This document shows, one piece after another, positions 34,475 through 46,700 of a stretch of DNA of 64,000 bases. This DNA comes from Pleurotus ostreatus/Saccharomyces cerevisiae fusant (Eukaryota; Opisthokonta), in NCBI GenBank assembly GCA_024196135.1, contig JAMQCK010000065.1:41304-105303 (forward strand). Reading direction: 5' to 3'. The stretch's first letter is position 1. The number at the start of each line of letters is the position of its first letter. The translations under genes were made by a program, and so were the position numbers. Below the pieces are notes generated by a model. It was not told where the DNA came from. It did not search any database and was given only the letters and a program-made list of their open reading frames with translations.

Positions 34475-35256
34475 TCAGTAGATCGTACTGTCCTTCTGGG
34501 CGTTCGGGGAGGGTACTTCTGCGGCGTATGAGGGATGCACTGGATAGGACGTCAGCCACAGAAGATGGAGGCGGTCACAGCGTACCTGTCGGTATCCAAT
34601 ATGCTGCACATTGAAAAGGAAGAAGCCCTGCAGCTGAACCCTAAGTATAGCGCACAATGTCCAGGTCGCGTCGACCCAAGACATAGCCAAGAACCGAACT
34701 CCAACTACTGCTTTCATGCGCCCCCTACGCCAAGCTTTGTACTGGTTTGGCACCGTTATCCGGGCATTGCCAAGCGGGGCATAGAGTTGCAGGAACCCGA
34801 GAAGGCGCCCCTGCATCTCGGCGTAGGTCTGAATCTCGGAGCTCGACGTTGACTTGCACCGCCTCGAGCGACGGATGCGCTCCTCGGAGACGGAATTGCT
34901 GCCAGCTCGGGGTGTCTAGGGCCTGTTGCCGAATCTGGCCGGAAAGAACGAGGAACAGGGACCTCCTCATGACCAGTTTGTTCAATGGCCAATACGCATC
35001 GGCAAGTGGGTAGAATTCTGCCAAGCCGCCGCAGAGCGACCTGTTGACGTCTGAATCGCGACTACCTTGGGCTCGCTCTCAATTCTCGAAGGTTCTCGCA
35101 TTTGTAGAGGAGATAACGCCGTTTATTGTGAATTTTCGAGTCGCGGGAGGCTGGGTCTTCTGTCGATAGGGCGAGATACAGTACTGCCAGGATCGCGATG
35201 GCGAAGGACAAGTCGAACTTCCTCTCGGGAAGGAGATGACGTAATCCAGGGCACAT
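34475..35256 (-). CDS. Unknown protein, possible gene
   Basis: A three-exon model can be read: ATG at 35256 (MCPGLRHLLPERKFDLSFAI), a hydrophobic stretch AIAILAVLYLALS, intron of about 25 nt, an exon with LAEFYPLADAYWPLNKLVM and RRSLFLVLSGQIRQQ, intron, then TYAEMQGRLLGFLQLYAPL and a tail to a stop at 34475. The exons have protein-like composition, but the first intron is shorter than normal and no family is recognised. It may instead be a decayed or mis-modelled gene. It would lie head to head with the gene at 35455. Confidence 0.28.
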
Positions 35257-35307
35257 CGGTAACCCGGCCCGAGTCACGCGCGATCACGCCGCGCCTTTGT
35301 TGACAAG

Positions 35308-35337
35308 ACGCGTCACGATTGAGTTCCGTTCACGCGT
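35308..35337. promoter_or_regulatory. Two inverted ACGCGT boxes upstream of the 35455 gene
   Basis: ACGCGT occurs at 35308-35313 and 35332-35337. They sit inside a perfect 10-bp inverted repeat: CAAGACGCGT at 35304-35313 and ACGCGTCTTG at 35332-35341, with 18 nt between. The ATG follows 118 bp later. Paired MCB-like boxes suggest cell-cycle control; inferred. Confidence 0.4.
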
Positions 35338-35454
35338 CTTGACCTCCTCCATCACCAGAGCGTCCCCGACAAACCCTGGAACCTGCCTCGGATAGTTTTC
35401 CGCGCTTTCCTCACTGCAAAACCTGCAGAGCCGTAACAGAAACCCTGTCCCAAC

Positions 35455-36097
35455 ATGTCAAATCCAGCGAACACTACTCATGCCGCCTACGATCAAGGGT
35501 TGGGGCGTGCAGCCTCGCCAGCGGACTCAATAGGGACCAAATATGCGGAGGACCAAACCACTTACTCGGAGGATGAGATGGACAGTGAGGCTTTTGAGCG
35601 AAGAGTCATGCAGCAGATTCGTCTCGACCAACCACGACCACAGGAGGAGGCTATACGGTCTCCTCTGATCCCGAGACCGCCAGAGATCAAAGAGTGTGCG
35701 TGTCACTTTCTTCTTTATCTGGCTTCACTTACTTACCCTCCACTTGATAGTTCATCTACAACAAAACTACAACGCCCTCTCGCAGCGCGTACAAAAACTG
35801 CAAGACGACGCCGTCTTCGAACGAATACTCCTTCGTGGCCCCCGCTTCGCACTCGACTCTGTCGAGGTGCAGCCCACATCCGACGACATAGACACCCTGA
35901 TGCGCAACATGATGGTCACGCCCGATACTAGCGAGCGTCAGCGCATGACCAGGGGACCTTGGAGCGAGAACAGCACGTTGAATCCCTCACAACAGGCCAA
36001 CCAGGTCCTGGATCACAAATTCTCGTTTGTGAGCGGCGGAACCGCATCGGCGATGAAGAGGAGTCCTACGAAAGGGAAGGGGAAGGCTCGGCAATAA
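35455..36097 (+). CDS. Small coiled-coil protein of unknown function
   Basis: Two exons, about 190 residues. The ATG at 35455 gives MSNPANTTHAAYDQGLG and an acidic N-terminus (EDQTTYSEDEMDSEAFERR). The intron begins GTGCGT after PPEIKE and ends before LHLQQNYNALSQRVQ. The second exon opens with a helix likely to form a coiled coil (NYNALSQRVQKLQDDAVFER), then VQPTSDDIDTLMRNMM, and ends in a basic tail SPTKGKGKARQ that could be a nuclear signal. No known domain. The paired ACGCGT boxes upstream suggest a role tied to cell division, but this is inference. Confidence 0.6.
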
Positions 36098-36442
36098 CAT
36101 CGCGCACCTTGAAGGCATGCGTTCGTGACGATCGCATGTTGAACTCGTCTGGCACGTTGTTCGGGATGCTTAACGGACTTATTCGCTTGGATTACTGTAA
36201 TTTAATGTATCTGTACGGACGGGGTATCCTCCGACCATGTATACTGCCCTACTTACTATACAGAACGTTTGTAGACGCCACACCCCTTCCGCATCCACCT
36301 GCTGAAAAATCAGCGGGGATATCGACGGCCCGATCAGTCCGATTTGCCTCCGCATCAACGCAACATCAACGGGTGCTTTCGCTACGTCTCGCTCCTTGTT
36401 CTTGACCTCCATATTCTGTCCTTCAAGAGTCAGGCTCGTGCT
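36098..36442. other. Intergenic, nothing recognised
   Basis: 345 bases between two plus-strand genes. A single frame runs across from the upstream gene but shows no motif. It presumably holds the 3' end of one transcript and the leader of the next. Confidence 0.45.
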
Positions 36443-37825
36443 ATGGATCTCTCTCCAAAGAAGCGAAAACGCACAGCGAGTCCAGACTATACTGAGAAAC
36501 GGGCCTCATCCTCGAAATTGCGCCTGGAAGACGTGGGCTCCGACGACAGCGAAGGCGCCGAGTACTTCATGCCTAACGACCATTTGACCCGGTCCCCCTC
36601 CGCTCGACCCCCGAGAAGGGACGAGACCTACTACCTTGAGGATGGGAGCTGCATTGTCCTTGTCGATAACGTTCTGTTCAATGTAAGCGCTACGATTGCT
36701 GGTCTTCATGTCTTGCTAACGAGATGCGCTCTTCGCAGGTTCACAGGTCGATACTGTCGAAGGATGGGTCGCTGTTTGCTACGATGCTGAGCCTGCCGCA
36801 AGGGCAGGTCGTCGTCGAAGGCTGTTCCGATGAGCACCCAATCGTGCTCATGGACGACGCAGCCGATGAGTTCCGGCACTTCTTGAGAGCACTGTATGCA
36901 CTGTGAGTTGCCTAACTTATTCGTCGATGTATACCCTTACATATCCTACAGACCCCACGAACTTCGAGAAATCACCTCCGATGTCAATGTGCTTATCGAC
37001 ATTGCCCGCATCTCCAACAAGTACGCCTTCAAATCCCTCGAGACCTGGGCGTTGGACGCCACCCACGACTATGTCACCCGCAAGCCCTCTCCCATCCTCT
37101 CCTCCCTACCCGCACCAAACAAGTATCGCCTCACCACCGCCGATGTTGTCGTCGACTCTGACTCCGAGGAGGGTGACACGGAAGCGGATGCAGAGAACGC
37201 GCGCAGCACGGCGCTGCTGTCCCGCCTCATCCGCACGGCACATATGTGCCAGCACGACAGGCTGCTGGAGAGCATGATTGCGCTCATGAAACCGCTTATG
37301 GTCGGCTCGCTGCAGTACGCGCACCTCGCGATGCGCCTCGCGGACGAGCTCGACATCCGCGCGCTCCGCGGCTGCGCCTACCTCGAGGTCATGCACAAGA
37401 CGCCGCTCGTGCCCCTCCCCATGACCCCCGCCACAACCCGGCCCCCGCTTCCCCTCGCACCTACCCAGCGCCTCCGTCTGCTCGCCGGGTACTACCGCCT
37501 GACGCGGACGTGGGAGACACTCCGTGGCGCGGCCCCGCACTTCGACCACGCCTCCGCGTGCGGTGCGACGTGGCACCAGCCCGGGTGCACGCAGAGCTTC
37601 AACGAGTTCTGGCGCGAGAAAACGCGCGGGGACGGCGTGCTCGCGCTGGGCATGGCGGACGTGATTGGGCGGCTCAAGCAGATCCAGCGCGACTTCGATC
37701 GGTGGGGGACGGCGGCGTACATGCACCACGATTGTCGGATGGCGGCGCGAAGGAGCATTGTGGACGCGGTGAAGAAGGTTGAGGAGGCGCTGCCGGACTA
37801 CTTTTCGGATGGGTTTATGGAATGA
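36443..37825 (+). CDS. BTB/POZ domain protein
   Basis: Probable adaptor, perhaps for a CUL3 ligase. The ATG at 36443 starts MDLSPKKRKRTASPDY, with a likely nuclear signal PKKRKR. The BTB fold follows: YYLEDGSCIVLVDNVLFNV, intron, HRSILSKDGSLFATML, VVVEGCSDEHPIVLMDD and FRHFLRALYAL, intron, PHELREITSDVNVLIDIA. This is the form common in basidiomycetes (F-VHR-L---S-F--ML). The remaining 250 residues are helical with ISNKYAFKSLETWALD and a Cys/His-containing segment near CGATWHQPGCTQSFNEF. Unusual frame openness on all strands here reflects GC-rich codon use. Ligand or target unknown. Confidence 0.85.
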
Positions 37826-38236
37826 GGGGGAGGGAGGCCGGGGAGGCCGAAACAGGCATGTAAAGTGAGCGCAATATCTCCTTTGTAGCCGTGTATTCTC
37901 ATCATCTTGATTCCTCAGGCTGCTGCGTCTCGTGCATGGCGGCTACACGGATGCTCTCTACTCGACTGCTCGCCCTTCATTTCTAAGTTTGTACTATAGG
38001 TCTGTCAATGCATATGAGGGAATACGGCCAGAAGCGCACTACTTCCATCGAATGGTGTCGGTCTTGCCAAGTTAGATTTGGGGATGTCCTGGTGACGCGC
38101 AATCTGTATAGCCAGGATTGGATCGCACGTCGAAGTGAGGAGTTTGTGGCACTCCGGGTGAGAACGAAGACCCTTTTACCTGCACAGACGTAACCCTCAC
38201 GGCTCTCGTCCTTCTCTCTCAGTCTCACTCCGAAAG
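37826..38236. other. Intergenic, nothing recognised
   Basis: 411 bases between the BTB and P450 genes. No supported frame, repeat or RNA gene. A single weak frame at 38008-38193 has no motif. Confidence 0.45.
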
Positions 38237-40679
38237 ATGCCCACAGACGCTGGCAGCGTGTTGGCTCTGCTTGGCTCGACGATCGCCGCTGTCTACGTCG
38301 TCCAGCGTGTCGTGGATGGCTGGCGTGTCAGCAGATCAGTAGGGTAAGTCGACGATTCCTATTCCTACCCCTTATACAGTATTGACCTTCGACCTTCGCA
38401 GCGACAGCCCAGGGCCCCGCACCCTCACGAGCGTGTCAGGCATTCTCCCCTATATCCTCCCACCGATGCCATTCATGCCAGGAATCAATCATGACTTTAC
38501 TGAGAAATTCACGCGTGCGATGCAAAATTGCCTGAGTGCTGATACGTGCTCTGACGACGGTTCATAGTTTTTGAGAAATACGACCGCGACGTCGTTACAT
38601 GGGTGCGTGCGCTATATGGCATTCGACTGTTACCTGGCTCATGCAGTTCTACCATCAGGTCGGCTACTGGCCCCGGGGACGTGCCACCATCGACATCGCC
38701 AATGCCAACATGATCAAAGTAAGGAGGAGCATATCTGTTGCTTTTGAGACCCGCGCCAGCTGATTATTCCCCTTCACCATGATACCATGAAGGTAGCCTC
38801 CTGGTCGCGGCTGCGGTACCCCAAGAACGTGGAGCGCTACTCCTTCCTCCAGTTCTTTGGCAACAATGTCGTCGCCTCAGAGTTCGACGAATGGAAGTTA
38901 TATCGTAGGATTGTTGCACCGGCGTTCTCGGACGTGAGTAGAAAATCGTCGCCGTCAGAGCTGCGCCGGTGTATCCAATTCACTGACGCCCTGACAGCGC
39001 AACAACGCTCTGGTGTGGGACGAGGCACTCTACACAATCGAAGGCCTGATCAATGATGTGTGGAAGAACGCGAAGGAGGTGCATGTGAGCGATGTGCAGA
39101 GCGTCGCGTTGTCGAGTGCATTGTTCGTGATTTGTGGCGCGGGTATGTGCTTAATGGCCATGATATATGATGGGGAGAGGCGAAGGCTGACGAGGATTGA
39201 TAGCCTTTGGTCGGAGCATCTCCTGGACAGAGAACGAAGCGGTGCCGCCCGGTCACAAGATGTCCTTCAAGGAAGCCATGGTATGCGCGAGCACGAACGT
39301 GCCCCTGTACTTCTCGACACCCGACTGGGTCCCCGGAATCAGCGAGAAGCTGCGTCGAGTCCGGATAGCTTTCGACGAGCTCGAGGTGCGTACAGAATGT
39401 TATCATCGGCCCGGCTGCGGATCGACCTCCATTGACTGCGGACAGAAATATATGTCCGAGATGGTCAGGGAGCGAAGACTCGCGGCCGGCAGTTTCGAGC
39501 GGTGCGACTTGTTGGTTGACAAGGCTGTTGGAAGAGAATGATCAGGATGCGAGCGCAATGGACATGCGAGGAATTCTATGTGGGTGCGGGCACACTATGT
39601 CACAGACGGTCAAGCTCAAAGCGCATGTCTCCAGCCCATATCTTCGTTATCCTGATAGCCGGTCACGAGGCAAGCACCCATCATTTGCCTCCAAAGTTTC
39701 TGGTCTGAGCGATATGCAGACTTTGGCGCATACCATTTGTTTTGCGTTGGCGCTTCTGGCGTTGTACCCCGAAGAGCAAGAGAAGCTATACGAGCATATC
39801 AAGAGTGTATATCCGAAGGACGGACGTCTTCCCGTAAGTGACTGGTCTGACTCTGGCCCACACGCGCTGACACGAGCAGAAATATGGCGATATGACTAAG
39901 TTCACGCAAACAATGGCGTAAGTTTCAGAGCCTATCTCGCGCATGACAATTTTATATCTAACCTTTCCTGGCAGAGTCTTCAACGAGACGCTACGCATGT
40001 TCCCTCCTGTAATTCCGACGCTCATATGCCGTCACAATATTCTGACGCGCCATCAAGGTTGTTTCCGTGCCCAAGGTTAGCGCAGAAGACCAGGTCGTGA
40101 CCGGTACCCGCCTCTCAGATGGGTCAAAAATCACTATACCGTGCCCGGCCGGCACCGATGTTACCTTCTCCATCTCTGGAATGCACTACAATCGTACGTA
40201 CATCGGTTATTCAGTGCTGAGCGCCATCCTGACCCTCATTTCATAGCACATTACTGGGATTCGCCGCACGAATTCAGGCCCGATCGCTTCCTGGGCGACT
40301 GGCCAAAGGATGCATTCGCTCCATTTGCGATCGGTACGAACACAAATCGTATTTGCTCTCTCCGTTGCTAACTCGAACACTAATCCCAAGGAACCCGCGC
40401 ATGCATGGGGCGCAAGTTCGCAGAGACAGAAGGGGTAGCGATGCTCTCCCATCTACTTTCAAAGTACAAGGTCGAGATCATGGACGAGCCACAATTTGTG
40501 GGTGAGAGCATGGCGCAGCGACACGAGCGCGTCTTGCGGACGACCGGGGGTTTGACACTGACGTGCGTATTATTTCTTCTGCTCTTGCCCTTGTTCTTGC
40601 TGCGCAGGTGTACCGTGACTGACTGACAGGAATTGTCAGCCCTGTCCGCGTGCCCTTGACATTTCGTTGTAGGGCCTGA
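38237..40679 (+). CDS. Cytochrome P450 monooxygenase, with a probable one-base frameshift
   Basis: Membrane-anchored haem monooxygenase of the ER; substrate unknown. The ATG at 38237 gives MPTDAGSVLALLGSTIAAVY, the anchor. Then PGPRTLTSVSG, LQFFGNNVVASEFDEWKLYR, RIVAPAFSD (C-helix), the I-helix HIFVILIAGHETLAHT, the ExxR motif ETLR in FNETLRMFPP, VVSVPKVSAEDQ, FRPDRFLG and the haem loop FAIGTRACMGRKFAE with its Cys. It ends GGLTLTPVRVPLTF. All motifs are intact. Between ERCDLLVDK and LLEENDQ, however, the frame changes at about 39522-39526 (AAGGCTGTTG): one extra base, and no intron large enough to bridge it. As read, the protein would stop at about 39541. This is either a sequencing error or a recent mutation. 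About 12 introns. Confidence 0.85.
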
Positions 40680-40771
40680 AGGTGGTCCGCGGGTAACAGA
40701 GTCAAGAGGAGAAGAATCTCAATTAGCGACTGAACATAATTTTGTAGAGTGATTGACCGACACGTCGATAA

Positions 40772-41745
40772 TCAAGCTTGCGGCTGTAAGGTGACAGATC
40801 CGGGCTCCTTCAAGACGAGGTCAAATCGGTCCACTACGGTCTGTACGATGTCCTGCCATTCTGTCATTGCGCCCAAGCCTGGATTGTATTGTCAGTGAGA
40901 GACCAATTGCACGCCCATACTTTCGCTACTACACTACGAGGGATGGCGAAGGATGAAACTGACCAACATCCCCGCACGCCAGCGTCTTCCCTATTGGCCC
41001 CACCACCTCGTATCCAACCACCTCGCGCACGATGCGCAGGTGCTCTGCCGTCAGAGGATGCTCGTACATCAGCGTGTTCATCGCGGGAAAGACATATGCA
41101 GGTGTCGTTGGCGAGAGCGCGCGAAGGAGGGACGTCTTCGGATTATTTGAGCCAGGAAGCGCGGGCAGCACGACAGACTCACTACAAGATTGTCGCATGC
41201 TCCGTGCGCAATCTTTGATAGAGTATTTGCGGAACATGGCGCTACGAGCACGATGTCTGCCCAACGGCGGAGCTCAATATGCAGAATAGGGTCGCCAATG
41301 GTGTAGTCCTCCTACGCGCGGTCAGAGTACAGCTCACTGACGTGAAATCACGGAAGGCATTAGCTTACTCTCCACTCGTCCGCATCGGTCCATACCCTGC
41401 TTCCCACCTGTGTTATGTCTTCCTTCGAGTAAAAGGCGAGCGAGGGCTTGGTGGCCACGACTTCCACTTTGACGTGATCGTACTATATAAGGGGGGCCGA
41501 ATCGAGCGATTGAGTAGTTTACAGGAGGAGATATAATCTGGAATCCTCGCCTTCAATATTTGCTTTACTATCAGAGGCGCTTTCACGGATGCGACACTGC
41601 CTGTGGTGATGAGTAAGAGGTGGGTGAAGCCCTCTTCGCGTTCATCCTGAGCTACAAAAGCTGTGCTACCCGAAGGTCTTTTGGGCATAATTACTTTCGG
41701 GGGAATAGTGTAAGGGGAGCGAGGGCAATGGGAGACAGGCGGCAT
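40772..41745 (-). CDS. Phosphopantothenoylcysteine decarboxylase (HAL3/PPCDC family)
   Basis: Flavoprotein of coenzyme A synthesis: decarboxylates 4'-phosphopantothenoylcysteine to 4'-phosphopantetheine. The ATG at 41745 begins MPPVSHCPRSPYTIPP. FMN-binding start LLLITTGSVASVKAPLIV, then VEVVATKPSLAFY, the active-site His in ILHIELRRWAD with VLVAPCSANTLSKIAHG, the substrate loop FPAMNTLMYEHP (PxMNxxM), and the flexible lid Cys in LACGDVGLGAM. It ends in FDLVLKEPGSVTLQPQA. About 230 residues, full-length for this family. The His, Asn and Cys are all present, so activity is expected; in yeast, Hal3 relatives also inhibit the Ppz1 phosphatase, which the short N- and C-termini here do not support. 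Convergent with the P450 gene, 92 bp apart. Confidence 0.94.
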
Positions 41746-41896
41746 GGACTCAACATGGACTCAAACATGAGCGTGACATGATTTCGCCCACGATCACACG
41801 CTTCGTGACTTTAGCTGGCATTTGTCCGAACCGGCTACACTCCACATTTCTACCTGCCTTTCCACATGCCTGTATGTAATCTCTGCGTACTTAAGG

Positions 41897-43316
41897 CTAT
41901 GCTCGCCCGGCGCCCCCCTCATCAGCCTCGAGATCCTCCGACCAACCCCCTAGCACTCGCGGAATCTCATTCACGTCGGTTATGCCGTTGGCTTTCTCGA
42001 AGTCAGTTATTGCCGTACCGTGCTCGCGCAACGCAGTCTGCCTGATCGATGCCCAAATAGAGGGCTTATTCGCCACTTTGCGCAGACCCCAGAGCCCGAT
42101 CAGGTCAGAGTATCTCTCGTGGTCAGCCGCAGGAGGTATAGGAAACCAAGTGACTCCGTAAGGCCTCCAGTAAAGGTCAACTAGAGGTTGCTGATGAGCC
42201 GACGTACAGAATTTGAAGAATAAATACATACAGCCGGGGTACACGCATTGTAGCGTAGGGCAACGCGCGCTGAGCCTGTCGCAAATGTCTGCCATCTCGT
42301 CCATGTGCGCGATAGTGGGGAGCCTTGCAATGCCCGATGTCCCGGGAACCTTGACGGCGTGCAGATTCCTCATGCACGCGACGTGTTTCACAAGCGTATC
42401 AAAGAAGCGCTTGCGCTGGGTGGTTGTGTGCGGCCGGGCGGTCTCAATCTCCAGTTCCTGAAGGTCGCGCGATGCATACCGCGCTATGGGGGCTATGATG
42501 TCGCTCTTGAGGCACTCGGATGTGACCTTGAGGCTGAGGATGGGGACGCCAGCGAGACGTTCGAAGTTGCGGAGCTCCAGCGCGCGTCTGTCGTGGTCGG
42601 AGGTGACGGTGAGCTCGACTCTGACGGGTGAAGTCCCAGGGAGCACATAGGGCGCAAGACTCAGCGGTATGACAGCACGAAAGAGGCGAGTGAAGTTGAT
42701 CTTGCGGTCGATGTCGGGTAAGCCTCCTTGATCTATAAGATGCAGCTCGCGTATGTTGTTGGCGTTGGCCTCCAAAAAGGGAGTTGCAGACTCATTCACA
42801 GTGAGGCCACATCGTGTCAGCTTCGGAAAGGTGTGAGGGCCCATAACGGCAGGCAGGTACGGGGCGCCGGTTAGATTGAGCTCGACGATGTTGTCCATCA
42901 TCTTGATGACCTTGGAACAAAGGAGCAGAAAGAAAGGAGAGCACGAGTCGCCGCCGGTGGGGTTGCTGGGATTGCGTCAGCTCACACAGCTTCGGGATAC
43001 GTACGAATCCACTCACAGCTCTAGTGTGGCAACCCAGCGCGCGAGATGAGGTTGCTTGTCGAGTCGAAGCATGAGCTCTTGGGTGCGTTCAAAACCCGTA
43101 GTCTTGGGAGCCTCGTATAGAACACGCCTGCCCGCATCGTAGAGGTGGCTGGAGCAGCGACAGACAGCGAAGATATCACCAGTCGGAAGATAGCGTAGGA
43201 TGTTTTGCATAACGTCTTGAGAGAGTCGCAGGATAGGACACGAGGCCTTGAGAGCTGCACGAATTTGTTCGTGAACCTGGCTCACGGTGTGTGGCAACTA
43301 CACATACCTTCGACAT
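41897..43316 (-). CDS. F-box protein
   Basis: Probable SCF substrate adaptor. The F-box is SQDVMQNILRYLPTGDIFAVC, followed by RCSSHLYDAGRRVLYE. Leucine-rich-like segments follow (NIVELNLTGAPYLP, FPKLTRCGLTV, NNIRELHLIDQGGLPD, LQELEIETARP, MRNLHAVKVPG). The C-terminal 120 residues include WRPYGVTWFPIPP and end at GAGRA. The start is uncertain: a small exon with ATG at 43316 (MSK) joined across a 31-nt intron fits the frame, but an intron that short is doubtful. A minus-strand GTATATAA lies about 145 bp upstream (43461-43470). One intron near 42990 and one near 42215. The target is unknown. Confidence 0.75.
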
Positions 43317-43743
43317 GATCGTTCGCAGGCATGTTTTCTTCACCTAGAGCGTCGAGGGTTCAGAAAAGGGGCTTCCCTTGACAGCGACAGGGGAGTCTTG
43401 GTAAGATGGGTGGTTGCAGGTCAGGAACAAGAAGCGCGATGCAAAGACCTCAGCTCGCGGAGTTATATACTGGGCTTACCGGAAGTTGCCGGTGGCTGTG
43501 AGACATAAACAATGGGCCTCGCTCCGCATGGCCAATGGCCATGATGAATGGCTCTTCGGCAACAAACAAACCATCGGCTCAAGCACTATAGGAGCTGTTT
43601 GCTTCGTATCGAACGAGAAACGTTAGCAGGTAACTTTGCTGTATTTATACAAGATCGTCTACGTCTACGATTATTATTCTACTTCTACTTGCGTCCTTCG
43701 CCATTAGCGCTTTAGCGTCCATGTGCGTGCCCCATGACGAAGC
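43317..43743. other. Intergenic, contains a TATA-like box
   Basis: 427 bases between two minus-strand genes. GTATATAA at about 43461-43470 on the minus strand may be the promoter core of the F-box gene. Nothing else recognised. Confidence 0.4.
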
Positions 43744-46700
43744 TCAATCGCTTGAGCGTTGGAGGTTGCGCGACAGATTATACGCGGCCGAGATGAGAGT
43801 GACGTGACTGCAAAGACATCAGCGTTGCATTCACTCCGATAGTCAGGCGACACGTACGTGAAGCCCTGAACAGCGTTTCCGAGGCCCTCGCCGGCCTCCG
43901 AGATCTCTTCGGTGCACAAGCCGACGTGGTTAAGGTAGAGCAGGAAGTCCTGCGTGCGGTGGCATCAGAAACGTGAACGGCACAAACATCATGTCGGTCC
44001 ATACCTCGAACATGTTGACCGCCTTCCTCAACATCGCCTTGTCGTACTCGCCTGCACGAGCAAGTGCCTCCACGCACCTTAAAGAAGTCGATGAGGCAAA
44101 GCCAGAGCATTGGATCAAGAACACGTACCAGAGTGTGCATAGGCAGAAGGTGCCCTCCTCACCGCCGACACCATCGTCAGCCTTCTTGACGTCGTACCGG
44201 TAGACGAGGTTCTGCAATCCGTCATCACCAAAGCATCGCCCGCATACCATCTTCGACTCACATTCGACGTCAACCCGCCACGCTCCGGCGTCTTCAAGAT
44301 CTGCTTCAGCGTGCTCAGGAAGCGTGGGTCCGACTGCAACGCCACAGCAATTCGTCAGCGCAATGCCCCAACTACCGCCAAAGCCCACTCACCCCATGCA
44401 AGAAGAACACCAGCGGCATGATCAGCACCGCCGAGTCCATCACATCGTTCTTCTCGTAGCTCTGCCCAAACGCCTTCAGATCCGTGTTCCACGCCTTCTG
44501 CATGATCTCCTCGTAGATCGCGTCCCGCGCCGCGTACCACTTCTCGCGCTGCGGGCAGGGGAAAGAGCGCTTCTCGGCGAGGCGGATGCCTGTAGGGACG
44601 AAGTGAGATGTTGGATGAGTAGGGGTAGGCAGGGGCGAGCGTACCTCGGTCGATGGCTACCCAGAGCATGATCTAGCGAGCATAGCTGCGGTTAGCGCAG
44701 CTTTGCGAAGCGAAAGGCATATGTACCTTCGAATACTGCACGAATAGTTAGCACACAGGAATCGACTGCACATATCGCGGACTCACTGTGAAGTTCCGCT
44801 TCTGATTCCGGACCTCCCAGATCGACCTTTGAAGCCGAATGAGCGTCTCTAAGGATAATTACAGTGCTACCACTCACAAGTCAGGCTGTTGCCATATTGA
44901 CACGACGTCTAGTAGCGAATGTTGTCAGCAAAATGCACCGCGCGTCATGTTAATTTACATACAGTCGACCCTATCACACTGTCAGCCTCGACAAGCAGCT
45001 TATAAAAGACAAAGCACTCACAGATCGCGAACGAGAACCCAATCGTCATACGACTGTGCATCACCTTCAGTTCGAATTCCCCACATATACAACAGCAGTC
45101 AGTGCGCACCAATGGCTTCCCGAACTTCTGTCCGAGGTAGATACAATCCATCCTTCAAATCCGTCAGCATGATCTTACGCACATCCTCTACTCATTCTAC
45201 ACTCACAGCTCCCCATAGATATCCAACTGGACGTGATCTGCCGCGCCATTGCCAATGCGCACGGGCTTCGAGCCCTTGTGACCGTCGAGGTGGTTGAGCT
45301 CTTCTTCCTCGAGGTCCTTCGAGCCGTGGATAGTGTACATGATCTGGATGCTGCCATCCGGGTTCTTGTCGCGGAGGCGCTCGAAGATGAACTCCATGTA
45401 GGCTGTAAGGCATGAGGATCAGGGACGACAGTCTACCGATGACAAAAGCAGACGGCGTACCGTTGGCCTCATGCGTGTAGCCCAAGCGGATGAGCGCGTA
45501 GAGAATGAAGGACGAATCACGAATCCAAGAGAAGCGGTAATCCCTGCAAATGGGCGTATGATCAGCGGCAACTCTTGACCAGAAAAGGACTATAGAGTTA
45601 CCAGTTCCGCGTTCCCCCAATATACTCCGGCAACGAGAACGTCGGGCTCGCAATGACTGCACCCGTCGGCTCGAAGATCAGAAGCTTCAGCGCTAGCGCA
45701 CTACGGTGGACCGCCTCCTTCCACAAGCCGTCGTACTTGGACTTGCGCACCCAATCGTTCCAGTACTTGTTGGTGGCCTTCAGCAGCGCGGCGATGAGCT
45801 CCGCGGTCAGGTAAGGGTCGTCGACTGGACGTGTGCGACCGTGGCCGAGGGAAGAGACGGGGACAAGCGCTGGTGGTGTGGCCATGTCAGCGGAGGGCTG
45901 GGCGCTGGTGCTGTTCTGGGTGTTTTCAGTGATGTCGCCGTCGATCTGAATCTTGGCGTCCTTCGCAGCCTTGGTGAGTAGGGAGGGAGAGGGCGCACGG
46001 CTTTGCTGTAGACAGTGAATCAGTACGAGCTATAGCGCGAATGAGGGGTAGGATGTACCATCGGGGTCTGCGAGTAGAAGAACGCCGGATACTCGCTCGG
46101 GGGTGAGCGAAGCACGAACGTTACGCACTGGCCAGCATCCAGATTCAGATCTGCCGACGCAGCAAGACCCTTATGTCCCTTCGTGGTGAGGTCGAGCGAC
46201 TCCAGGCGGATGACAGGAGGGTTAACAGCCTCCATCGTGCTCTCCACAACATAGCGCAGGTCGAGGTTCATGCCGTCCTCGGACTTGAACATCGCCTTCA
46301 TGTGGCGGAAGCGCGAGGAGACGAAGGCGTACGGGCTTGAGTCGTCCTCAATGATTTCCATGGTGTGCTTGGAACGCGCATAGTTGAAGGCAGGGGCGCA
46401 CTGCATGGTCATGGGCATCTGGCCGCGAATGACCTGGGTGAGGTTGTAAGTGCCTAACCTTTGGAGGGATGTGAGGGAAGCGAACCTCGACGCGCCGAAT
46501 GAGCCATGGGAGGAGCGGCTTCTTCGATCCGGACTCCGTGGTCGGTACACGGGGAAGGAAGTCTGTCGAGGGATCAACGTCATGTTCCCTGCCAGATTGA
46601 CTTTCGACGAACCCGTGACGCTCGCGACACCGTGCTCGTTCATGAACCTGTGCACAAGGCCATGGTCAGCCCGCTTCTCCGCCGCAGATAATCACAGCGC

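Noticed and set aside
37106..37729. 207-codon minus-strand frame inside the BTB gene
   Set aside because: Shadow of the BTB coding exon, in which codon bias keeps the opposite strand open.
36443..41745. BTB, P450 and PPCDC genes as a secondary-metabolite cluster
   Set aside because: No synthase, transporter or further tailoring enzyme is nearby; PPCDC is a housekeeping CoA enzyme.
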